Below, one piece after another: positions 7,039-13,208 of a DNA stretch of 18,433 nt. The notes below the pieces were generated by a model, which was not told the DNA's origin, made no database searches, and was given only the letters and a program-made list of their open reading frames with translations. The stretch comes from Spirochaetota bacterium (lineage in GTDB: Bacteria > Spirochaetota > UBA4802 > JAFGJZ01). The stretch lies in the NCBI GenBank assembly GCA_023396615.1, contig JAEWVM010000146.1, forward strand, positions 1 to 18,433, in the 5' to 3' direction. The position numbers were made by a program, and so were the translations under genes. Every line of letters begins with the position of its first letter. The first letter of the stretch is position 1.

Positions 7039-8202
7039 ATGAAAAAAATTATGGTTACAGATTTAAAACCGGGAATGCGTTTTACAAAACCGGTGCATAT
7101 TGATGAATCCACTATTCTTGTTGGAGCAAATGTTCCTATTAAAGACAGTGATATCAAACGTCTGCAGAAATGGAATATTACCGAAGTTGAATGTGATGGA
7201 GATGTTGTTTCTGCAGAAGCGGCGGAATCGATTAAGGTAAATGCGCGTGAATTCGATATAATACTTGATAATTATAACAAGATGCTCGATATGAAAACCC
7301 GGCTTGTCGAGGTGCATGAACAGGCGTGTTCTGCGGTAATGAAAACGCATACGGCAATCAGAAACAGCCGTGTCTTCACAACAACAGAACTTGAAGCTTC
7401 TGTTGAGAATATTCTGAAGATTCTGGGAGAAAACCGGAACGTGTTTCTTTTCATTCACGCGATTAAATCTGATAATGACATATTGACCACGCATGCTGTT
7501 AATGCGACTTTTTATGCGCTTCTTATCGGTATGGCTATCAAGTATCCGAAAAATAAGCTTGTCGATCTCGGTATCGGAATGCTCCTTATAAATTCCGGAA
7601 TGGCTCAGATTCCGAATTACATTATGCATAAACAGTCTGATCTTACGGACAGGGAAATAAATCAAATTAAGTCGCATCCTTTGCTCGGTTATAAGGTTTT
7701 ACGGGAACTTGGAAATATTAAAGATTATTCTGCTATGATGAGTCTTCAGCATCACGAACAGTTTGACGGCAAAGGTTATCCGAAGGGATTAAAAGGTGCT
7801 GAAATTTCCGAGCAGGGAAGAATTGCTTCAATTGCAGACAGTTACGAAGCTTTGATTGAAAGTAGAAGTTACCGTGATAAAAAGTTTTTTTACCATGCAA
7901 TGAAGGATTTGGTTTCCGACGGTGCAAAGAAATTCGACCCTGTGCTGATTAGGCTCTTCATTGCCGTATTGAGCGTTTATCCAGTGGGTTCTATCGTTCA
8001 GCTAAATAAAAAGGGAACAGGAATTGTTATAGGTTCGGTTCCAAGCAAGCCTCTCCGTCCGATTGTAAAGCTTATACTGGATGAAAACGGAACAAAGTAT
8101 TCCGATCTTACTATAGTAAATCTGATTGAAGATCAGTCTCTTTATATCGTAAAAACCCTCGACGAAAAAGAAGCAGGACTTAAAATGGATGATCTTATAT
8201 GA
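7039..8202 (+). CDS. HD-GYP-type protein with a degenerate HD dyad
   Basis: A 387-residue protein: an N-terminal domain like the one preceding many HD-GYP domains (MVTDLKPGMRFTKPV onwards, about 1-60), a helical linker, the HD-GYP domain (about 135-300) and a short beta-rich C-terminal domain (about 315-375). HD-GYP proteins hydrolyse cyclic di-GMP to GMP. Present are H152, H213 (SHPLLGYKVL), HHEQFDGKGYP (238-248) and D267 (IASIADSYEAL). The normal LLHDIGK segment reads LLINSGM (182-188), so the His-Asp dyad and following Lys are replaced by Ile184, Asn185 and Met188. A phosphodiesterase using the normal metal site is therefore unlikely; binding or sensing of cyclic di-GMP is possible. It follows the FliK-like/FlhB-like pair and is ATGA-coupled to yraN. 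Confidence 0.88.
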   Translation: MKKIMVTDLKPGMRFTKPVHIDESTILVGANVPIKDSDIKRLQKWNITEVECDGDVVSAEAAESIKVNAREFDIILDNYNKMLDMKTRLVEVHEQACSAVMKTHTAIRNSRVFTTTELEASVENILKILGENRNVFLFIHAIKSDNDILTTHAVNATFYALLIGMAIKYPKNKLVDLGIGMLLINSGMAQIPNYIMHKQSDLTDREINQIKSHPLLGYKVLRELGNIKDYSAMMSLQHHEQFDGKGYPKGLKGAEISEQGRIASIADSYEALIESRSYRDKKFFYHAMKDLVSDGAKKFDPVLIRLFIAVLSVYPVGSIVQLNKKGTGIVIGSVPSKPLRPIVKLILDENGTKYSDLTIVNLIEDQSLYIVKTLDEKEAGLKMDDLI

Positions 8203-8540
8203 ATTCACGTGAGACCGGAAATTCGGCAGAAGATCTGGTCTCGTCATTTCTTGAATCCACAGGATATTCAATTTTGAAACGAAATTATCATTTCGGAAGG
8301 TTCGGAGAAATTGATATAATTTGTTCTAAAAACGGAATAGTTGTTTTTGCTGAAGTTCGTTATCGTTCAAAAGACTCTTTCGGCGGGGCTGTTTCCTCTG
8401 TGAATTCAAAAAAAATAGCAAGAATGAGAAAGGCTGCTGCGGGATTTGTCAGAGAGAATCCGCAATATGGAATTTTCCGGTTTGATTTACTTTCGGTAGA
8501 CGGACAAAAGATTTCCCACATAGAAGATATTGTAAGATAA
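8199..8540 (+). CDS. yraN: YraN/UPF0102 family nuclease-fold protein
   Basis: A 113-residue member of UPF0102, a family with a restriction-endonuclease-like (Holliday-junction-resolvase-like) fold. Conserved are GNSAEDLVSSFLESTGY (7-23), NYHFGRFGEIDII (29-41) and VVFAEVRYR (48-56), where D39 and E52 are the likely metal ligands; the usual E-V-K reads E-V-R. The biological role is not established. It is last in the rpsP run, coupled to the HD-GYP-like gene, and yraN beside rnhB is common. Confidence 0.92.
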   Translation: MNSRETGNSAEDLVSSFLESTGYSILKRNYHFGRFGEIDIICSKNGIVVFAEVRYRSKDSFGGAVSSVNSKKIARMRKAAAGFVRENPQYGIFRFDLLSVDGQKISHIEDIVR

Positions 8541-8645
8541 ATGAGACATAATATCGGCATTTTCCCTGTAAATTAATACTTAATTTATTTAATTAGTTCT
8601 AATGTAAATTCAATAACAGGTCGAATTTGAAAACAGGTATGATCG

Positions 8646-8677
8646 CCAGCTCAAGGAGGAGCCGGGTCAAAAAGGAG
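8646..8677 (+). promoter_or_regulatory. Leader hairpin with AAGGAG loop, and adjoining Shine-Dalgarno (possible CsrA sites)
   Basis: GCTC (8649-8652) and GAGC (8659-8662) pair around the loop AAGGAG (8653-8658); beyond an A-C mismatch, CC (8646-8647) pairs with GG (8664-8665). A GGA exposed in a short hairpin loop is the classic CsrA/RsmA binding shape. A second GGA lies in the Shine-Dalgarno AAAGGAG (8671-8677), 7 bases before the ATG of the 54-residue protein. The geometry fits CsrA repression, but no csrA gene is visible here. Confidence 0.4.
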
Positions 8678-8684
8678 AAATGTC

Positions 8685-8849
8685 ATGAAGAGTCTCATGA
8701 ACAAGGAGGGGCGTGAGATTGAGGTCAAAACATCAGGCAGACTTAACTTATCTCTCGATGAGTATCGCAAAAGAATATCTGATGACAATTATCTGGATCA
8801 TGCGATAAGAAAAATCGCATCCGATCTGTCTCATTATCTCACTAAATGA
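8685..8849 (+). CDS. Small hypothetical protein, 54 residues
   Basis: ATG at 8685 opens a 54-codon frame ending at TGA 8847-8849, preceded by a strong Shine-Dalgarno (AAAGGAG, 7-base spacing). The product begins MKSLMNKEGREIEVKTSGRL and ends SDLSHYLTK; it is soluble, highly charged and predicted mostly helical after residue 23 (LSLDEYRKRI...). There are no Cys, no membrane segment and no signal peptide. I do not recognise the family. Support for being real: a good ribosome-binding site, sensible codon use, and an otherwise empty gap of about 380 bases between yraN and the next gene. Four bases separate its ribosome-binding site from an upstream hairpin region with another GGA motif, and ACAAGGA recurs at codons 6-8. 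A small regulator is possible but unproven. Confidence 0.68.
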   Translation: MKSLMNKEGREIEVKTSGRLNLSLDEYRKRISDDNYLDHAIRKIASDLSHYLTK

Positions 8850-8872
8850 TGGCGTTTCTGTGCAATCATGAC

Positions 8873-8897
8873 GGGCGGTGCAAATAATGCACCGCCC
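8873..8897 (+). terminator. Perfect 10-bp hairpin, terminator-like but without T-run
   Basis: GGGCGGTGCA (8873-8882) and TGCACCGCCC (8888-8897) form a perfect GC-rich 10-bp stem with loop AATAA, 23 bases after the stop of the 54-residue gene. No T-run follows on either strand: the + strand continues TCCCATGGGG and then A. It may be a factor-assisted terminator, an RNA-stability element, or an element controlling the next gene, whose Shine-Dalgarno-like GGGGA (8904-8908) follows immediately. Confidence 0.45.
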
Positions 8898-8918
8898 TCC
8901 CATGGGGAAAAAATAGTA

Positions 8919-10019
8919 ATGGGAAATCCAAATTCGTATTCCGAAATAAAAAACAACCGTGCACAAAAAATCGTGTTTCTGGTTCTGTTCGGTGCAGTTG
9001 CTGTGTCAATTGCCGTAATATTCAGATATTATATCTGGCCGCTTTTTTTTGCCGTGATCAGCTATATCGCGCTTAAACCTATACATAATTTTTTTGCTGC
9101 TAGGCTGAAGTCACAGCGGATAAGTACCTTTATTGTTGTATCGGCTTTTTGTCTTATGGTTATTCTTCCGTCAGTTGTACTGATGCTTCTTCTGGCGAAT
9201 CAGTCGCTTGAAATTTACCATAATGTAACCAATAATATCAAACCTGCTGATATTCAAATATATATTTATAAAAACGCGACTCTCAAAAAGATTCTGGCTT
9301 ATCTAGGTATCCGAGAAAAACTCGTTTATGAAAAAGTAATGGAATTCATAAAGGTCTATTCATTCGATATTTTTTCCGGTATAATGAAAGCAGTCGGTTT
9401 TTCAGTCACTTTTCTCATAAATATTCTTTTTACGGTTATGTTTCTTGTTTTTCTATTCAGCGAGGCGCATAAACTTACTCCTCTTGCATATAAAGTCATT
9501 CCTTTTCCGAGGGATGTTGATGTAGATATATTCGGAAGAATTAAGAATGTGGTAAAAGTTCTGATTTTCGGAAACATACTCATTATGGTTCTTCAGGGTG
9601 CTATGGTCGGCATTGGTTTTCTGATTTTCGGTGTCAGTGTGTGGATGGTGGGAGCTGCCGCCGCTGCTGTTTTTTCATTGATTCCCGGAATAGGGACCTC
9701 GATCGTATGGGTTCCGGCTGTAGCTCATCTTGCATATTTAGGAAAAAATAAAGAAGCTGTTTTACTTGCCGTTTGGTCGCTTTTCTGGTATTTATTTCTT
9801 GAGAATGTTGTTAAGCCGCAGGTTTTCGGTAAAAAACTGAATTTTCATCCGATACTTTTTTTCTTTCTTCTAATCGGCAGTGTTATGACTTTTAATCTTC
9901 CCGGTGTAATAATCGGACCGGTTTTACTTACTATTTTTTTCTCTCTTTGGGAAATATATAAGTTTCTCGATTTGTATAATTCAGATAATAATAAAACAAT
10001 CGGAATGAAAAAAAGATAA
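8919..10019 (+). CDS. AI-2E family (PerM-type) membrane protein
   Basis: A 366-residue multi-pass membrane protein of the AI-2E exporter/PerM superfamily. Hydrophobic segments follow the family order: two close N-terminal helices (KIVFLVLFGAVAVSIAVIF, then YIWPLFFAVISYIALKP), a third (FIVVSAFCLMVILPSVVLMLLLA), an amphipathic soluble stretch, then the conserved C-terminal half with FGVSVWMVGAAAAAVFSLIP, GIGTSIVWVPA, and NVVKPQVFGKKLNFHPILFFFLLIGS. Members export varied small molecules or act as Na+/H+ antiporters, so the substrate is not predicted. The frame is open from ATG 8868, but that start has no ribosome-binding site and would put the 10-bp hairpin inside the gene; ATG 8919 after GGGGA fits better. 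It ends at a strong bidirectional terminator. Confidence 0.9.
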   Translation: MGNPNSYSEIKNNRAQKIVFLVLFGAVAVSIAVIFRYYIWPLFFAVISYIALKPIHNFFAARLKSQRISTFIVVSAFCLMVILPSVVLMLLLANQSLEIYHNVTNNIKPADIQIYIYKNATLKKILAYLGIREKLVYEKVMEFIKVYSFDIFSGIMKAVGFSVTFLINILFTVMFLVFLFSEAHKLTPLAYKVIPFPRDVDVDIFGRIKNVVKVLIFGNILIMVLQGAMVGIGFLIFGVSVWMVGAAAAAVFSLIPGIGTSIVWVPAVAHLAYLGKNKEAVLLAVWSLFWYLFLENVVKPQVFGKKLNFHPILFFFLLIGSVMTFNLPGVIIGPVLLTIFFSLWEIYKFLDLYNSDNNKTIGMKKR

Positions 10020-10050
10020 AAAAAAACCGGCATAAAGCCGGTTTTTTTTT
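10019..10050. terminator. Bidirectional intrinsic terminator between convergent genes
   Basis: CCGGC (10027-10031) and GCCGG (10037-10041) pair around ATAAA, extended by A-runs upstream and T-runs downstream, so the stem is flanked by poly-T when read on either strand. It starts at the stop of the AI-2E-family gene and ends 20 bases before the end of the minus-strand RRM gene. Confidence 0.92.
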
Positions 10051-10069
10051 ATCTTCAAGAAATCAAAAC

Positions 10070-10342
10070 TTAGTAGCGACCGTAATTAGTGCGGGGCTTG
10101 TCCATTGCTTCGTTAACTTTGAGACGGCGTCCGTCAATTTCAGCGCCGTTAAGAGCTGTTATTGCGGCCTGGGCTTCTGCATCAGTACCCATTTCAACAA
10201 ATGCGAAACCTTTTGATCTTCCGGTATCGCGATCTGTAATAATTTTTACTGAAGCGACTTCTCCATGTTCTTTGAAATAATCAGCAAGACCATCTTCGTA
10301 TGTCCCGTAGCTGAGGTTTCCAACATAGATTTTCTTTCCCAT
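10070..10342 (-). CDS. Single-RRM RNA-binding protein
   Basis: A 90-residue protein that is essentially one RNA recognition motif. RNP2 is KIYVGNL (4-10) and RNP1 is RSKGFAFVEM (42-51); the C-terminal helix and strand are complete (AITALNGAEIDGRRLKVNEA), followed by a short basic tail ending NYGRY. It resembles the small bacterial RRM proteins known from cyanobacteria and spirochaetes, several of which are cold-induced, but it lacks a glycine-rich tail. AAGG lies about 7 bases before the ATG. It is the only minus-strand gene in the window and has its own promoter and a leader of about 150 bases with two hairpins. Confidence 0.95.
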   Translation of the reverse strand: MGKKIYVGNLSYGTYEDGLADYFKEHGEVASVKIITDRDTGRSKGFAFVEMGTDAEAQAAITALNGAEIDGRRLKVNEAMDKPRTNYGRY

Positions 10343-10355
10343 AAATACCTTTCCT

Positions 10356-10397
10356 TCCGGATTTTCCGGATATTAAAAAATACAGCATTACTGCTGT
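10356..10397 (-). promoter_or_regulatory. Structured leader of the RRM gene: terminator-like hairpin plus hairpin before the Shine-Dalgarno
   Basis: On the minus strand, ACAGCA and TGCTGT pair around GTAA (a GNRA tetraloop; + coordinates 10382-10397) and are followed by A and six T, the form of a weak intrinsic terminator inside the leader. Further on, TCCGGA-AAA-TCCGGA (10356-10370) forms a 6-bp hairpin a few bases before the Shine-Dalgarno. This suggests attenuation or temperature-sensitive translation; neither is shown. Confidence 0.45.
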
Positions 10398-10500
10398 CAT
10401 ATTCTTTTCTTAACGAGCAAATTCAGAGATTACAGAGCAAACAGAAAGGAGAGCAAAGTAGCCGATATAAGCGAGTAACAGAAAAAAATAATAATAAGAC

Positions 10501-10528
10501 ATTACACATTTCATGAAAAGTTTGTCAA
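10501..10528 (-). promoter_or_regulatory. Sigma-70-type promoter of the RRM gene
   Basis: On the minus strand TTGACA (10528-10523) is followed after 16 bases by TGTAAT (10506-10501), five of six matches to TATAAT. Transcription would start near 10494, giving a leader of about 150 bases. Confidence 0.6.
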
Positions 10529-10673
10529 GTAAATATAACAATAAATATTAAAAATATTATTTTTAAATGTTAATGGGCTGAAAGAGCCGTGTACGAATAA
10601 AGAATTGACAGATATGCACCCAGGCCTTTTTTTATGGGAGATGCCGTAATTGAGACGGCTAACGGGATGTTAG

Positions 10674-13208
10674 ATGAACCGCAGAGATTTTTTAAAGTTA
10701 TCAGCGGCCTTCGGAGCGGCTTTTGCCGCGGGCGGAGTGCCTTATGTTTTTAATAGAATTTCACCGTCAAAAAAATTGCGTTTCGCAGAGAAGATTCCGT
10801 CTCTTTGTCTTTATTGTTCGGCCCAGTGCCGTGTGAATAATTACAGAAAGAACGGTCAATTTATTTCTATTAAAGGTGAAAATTCATCAGCATTATGTCC
10901 GCGCGGGCTTTCAATACCGGGTTTATTAAATTCAGCAAAATCCGTTTTTAGGATTAAAAGAAAAAATTCAACAACATGGGATAACATAGACATCAATAAA
11001 GCTATTGAATTTTCTGCCATGAAAATCAAAGAAATCCGCGACCGTGATTTCCAAAGTACCGAAAACGGATTTATAGTAAATAATCTGAAAACAATTGCAT
11101 CTGTCATGGGTTCTTCGCTTTCAAATGAAGAAGCATATTATATCACCAAGTTTATGAGAACATTGGGTATTCTTTATCATGGGAGCGAGACTCTTCTGTC
11201 TCATGATTCTGCTTCCGAATGCCTGAAAGATGCATTCGGATTATCCGCATCGCATACTGATATAGAGTCAATGAATGATTCATGTGTTATGCTTATATTC
11301 GGTGCGGATATTGCTATGAACAATCCGTCGATTGTGCCGCAAATACTGAAAGCGAAAAAGAAAGGAACTTTTATTATATGTGTTGATCCGGTTTCCACGC
11401 ATACTTCGTCTCTTGCAGATATTCATGTTAGAATAGTTCCGGGCACAGATTATTTTTTGATAGGTGCTTTGATTAATTATCTTCTGAAAAATTCATTCGA
11501 AAACAAAGAATTTCTTTTAAATCATACGGATGCATCTTTTCTGACTGATTCTGTTATGGGCGGCGCGTACAGAATGGATGAACGCGGTTATCCTGAATCT
11601 GATGATTCTATGCGCAGAGAAAATTCCGTGTTGAGTCTTCTTTCTAAGGAATTAGCATCATACACTCCGGAAGCTGCCGTTTCGGCATGCGGAATTGATG
11701 CAGGGATTTTCCTTGCTGTTTCGGAAAAAGTATCGATGTGCAACGGAAAAACAAAGTTTTTGTCATCGGTTTTCGGGGGATCTTTTTGTGATAATTCGAG
11801 AGGATTCTCCTCAGCCTGGCTTCTTTCCGTTCTTCATATCCTCGGGGGAAATGTTTCTTTGCCGAACGCAGGAATCGCGTGGCTGAAAAGCGGAGGAAAC
11901 GAACAAGGCGTTTTTGATTTTGCTCCAGGATGGGCGGAATACCCCGGAATGATACCTCTTCCTGATCTTTCGTCAAGGAATCCTGAGTCTGATGCCAAGA
12001 CTTATGAAAGGAATAATACATCCCAATATGATACTTCTATCCGTGCGGATTTTTCGAATTCAGTATCTGCTCTTATGCGCGCGTTTTACACATCGGGAAA
12101 TGATATTATGCGTGATTCCTTCGAATATCTTCCGAAAAGGTTCGGGAGAATCTCTACGGATGATTTTAATTTGAAATCAGGTTCCGGTTTTTTTTCCGCT
12201 TACTTTTTATCGGGGATAGATGTTTCTTCTTCGGTTTTTAATGATTTGATGAAGAATGCATTGAAGTCGGATTTTGTTTTTATCAGTTCGGATTCTCCGG
12301 ATTCTGATAAAATTATTGATTCGTTCGAAACTTCCGGAGCGGATATTATTCTTTTTACGGCTAAAAACAGAAGTGCGAAAAAGGGTTCTTTTACGGATTC
12401 CTTCCGTAGAATAAAAAGTATCCGGGGTTTCGGTGATGAGCCGTCTGAATCGGATTTTTTTACCGCATTAGCGGATAGAACTATAAAGCTTTATGAATCA
12501 AAAGACGGACGTTTTCCTGATCCATTGATGAAAAGCAGATTGAGGATACAGTCTGATTTTATTGAATCTATGCGCAGTGAAATATCCGGAATTTCCGAAG
12601 GGAAGAATATTAAAAGTTTTGCCGGCGGATCAGATAAAAAACTAATCTGCGCAAACAGATTTTATGCAGGATACGCTGAAAGTTCTGATTTTCATAAAGA
12701 TTTTTTCTGGCCGCAAAACCGCCGGGCTGTATTTTTTTCATCGGAATATATTCCGTCGGATTCTGTTCTTTATAGAAATTATGAAAAAAACAATTCAAAG
12801 GCTGTTTTTAATCTAAAGACAGTTCCGTATGCTTCGATAGTCAGCAGTTTTTTGAAGTTAAATAATCCTTTAGATTCATTCTATTCCGCTAAGAACAATT
12901 CAGGAATTTTTGTTATTCCGTCAGGAGATAAAATTTCATCAATGCCTTCAGAGGCATTGTGTTCCGAAATGTTCGGATTGCCGGTTGCAGAGATTCCGGC
13001 TTATTTTTCTGATATACCTAACTATTCAAGAATAATTCTTAAAAGCGGAGATAAGCAGATTGCCTGTCTCGTTTTGAAGAAAAATAATTCAAAGGAAATT
13101 AAAGCCGGAGACCGTACTCTTTATCCGGTTAAAGTATATGCTTACGGGGGATTTAATCCAAGACCGGACTACCGCATTTTTTATGCGGAAATTGTAAAAG
13201 GTGTATGA
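10674..13208 (+). CDS. Divergent formate-dehydrogenase-N-like molybdopterin oxidoreductase, Tat-exported
   Basis: An 844-residue protein with a Tat signal (MNRRDFLKLSAAFGAAFAAG) and a [4Fe-4S] site C45-x2-C48-x3-C52...C75 (ALCPRG). The body follows FDH-N order: VMGSSLSNEEAYYITKFMRTLG (145-165), the molybdenum-ligand region LLSHDSASECLKDAFG (174-189), KKKGTFIICVDPVSTHTSSLADI, a RIVPGTDYFLIGALINYLL segment, LLNHTDASFL, and GGNVSLPNAGIAWLKSGGNEQG. The Sec/Cys of FDH is Ser176 (codon TCT at 11199-11201); the next His (H177) is kept. The active-site Arg (R333 in E. coli FDH-H) aligns by eye with Trp382. FDH-N is about 1,015 residues; here the C-terminal cofactor domain is shortened and no HWHTG-type motif is seen. 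It is probably periplasmic and coupled by ATGA to a ferredoxin subunit. The substrate is unknown; loss of formate activity is likely. Confidence 0.85.
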   Translation: MNRRDFLKLSAAFGAAFAAGGVPYVFNRISPSKKLRFAEKIPSLCLYCSAQCRVNNYRKNGQFISIKGENSSALCPRGLSIPGLLNSAKSVFRIKRKNSTTWDNIDINKAIEFSAMKIKEIRDRDFQSTENGFIVNNLKTIASVMGSSLSNEEAYYITKFMRTLGILYHGSETLLSHDSASECLKDAFGLSASHTDIESMNDSCVMLIFGADIAMNNPSIVPQILKAKKKGTFIICVDPVSTHTSSLADIHVRIVPGTDYFLIGALINYLLKNSFENKEFLLNHTDASFLTDSVMGGAYRMDERGYPESDDSMRRENSVLSLLSKELASYTPEAAVSACGIDAGIFLAVSEKVSMCNGKTKFLSSVFGGSFCDNSRGFSSAWLLSVLHILGGNVSLPNAGIAWLKSGGNEQGVFDFAPGWAEYPGMIPLPDLSSRNPESDAKTYERNNTSQYDTSIRADFSNSVSALMRAFYTSGNDIMRDSFEYLPKRFGRISTDDFNLKSGSGFFSAYFLSGIDVSSSVFNDLMKNALKSDFVFISSDSPDSDKIIDSFETSGADIILFTAKNRSAKKGSFTDSFRRIKSIRGFGDEPSESDFFTALADRTIKLYESKDGRFPDPLMKSRLRIQSDFIESMRSEISGISEGKNIKSFAGGSDKKLICANRFYAGYAESSDFHKDFFWPQNRRAVFFSSEYIPSDSVLYRNYEKNNSKAVFNLKTVPYASIVSSFLKLNNPLDSFYSAKNNSGIFVIPSGDKISSMPSEALCSEMFGLPVAEIPAYFSDIPNYSRIILKSGDKQIACLVLKKNNSKEIKAGDRTLYPVKVYAYGGFNPRPDYRIFYAEIVKGV

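Larger units (their letters stand above)
10343..10673. other. Divergent intergenic region, 331 bases, no gene seen
   Basis: This holds the minus-strand RRM leader and promoter, then an AT-rich stretch (10530-10570), then the leader of the molybdoprotein gene. On the + strand there is TTGACA at 10605-10610 without a convincing -10, and two short hairpins: GGCT/AGCC (10576-10588) and GCCGT/ACGGC (10643-10659). I do not see a recognisable molybdenum-cofactor riboswitch. No small frame with a good ribosome-binding site was found. Confidence 0.5.

Noticed and set aside
7063..7677. Minus-strand frame of 204 codons opposite the HD-GYP-like gene
   Set aside because: It has no family resemblance and an odd composition rich in Arg, Phe and Asn; it is a shadow of a well-supported + strand gene.
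8639..8716. 25-codon frame beginning ATG 8639 (product MIASSRRSRVKKEK...)
   Set aside because: It overlaps the 54-residue gene out of frame, lies over the hairpin and has only a weak ACAGG upstream; it is possibly a leader peptide but unsupported.
8868..8918. Upstream in-frame ATG 8868 as the start of the AI-2E-family protein
   Set aside because: It has no ribosome-binding site, adds a non-family N-terminus and places the 10-bp hairpin in the coding region; ATG 8919 fits better.
10605..10635. Promoter for the molybdoprotein gene from TTGACA 10605-10610
   Set aside because: No -10 close to TATAAT lies 16-18 bases downstream, only a T-rich run, so it is mentioned but not called.
10571..10673. 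Molybdenum-cofactor riboswitch upstream of the molybdoprotein gene
   Set aside because: Only two short hairpins are present; the region is too small and lacks the conserved multi-stem form.
11199..11201. Selenocysteine (TGA) at the FDH active-site position
   Set aside because: The codon is TCT (Ser); the frame has no internal TGA here and no SECIS-like hairpin was noticed after it.
11644..12021. Minus-strand frame of 125 codons opposite the molybdoprotein gene
   Set aside because: It has a low-complexity basic composition and no recognisable motif, and it lies wholly within a clear + strand coding region.
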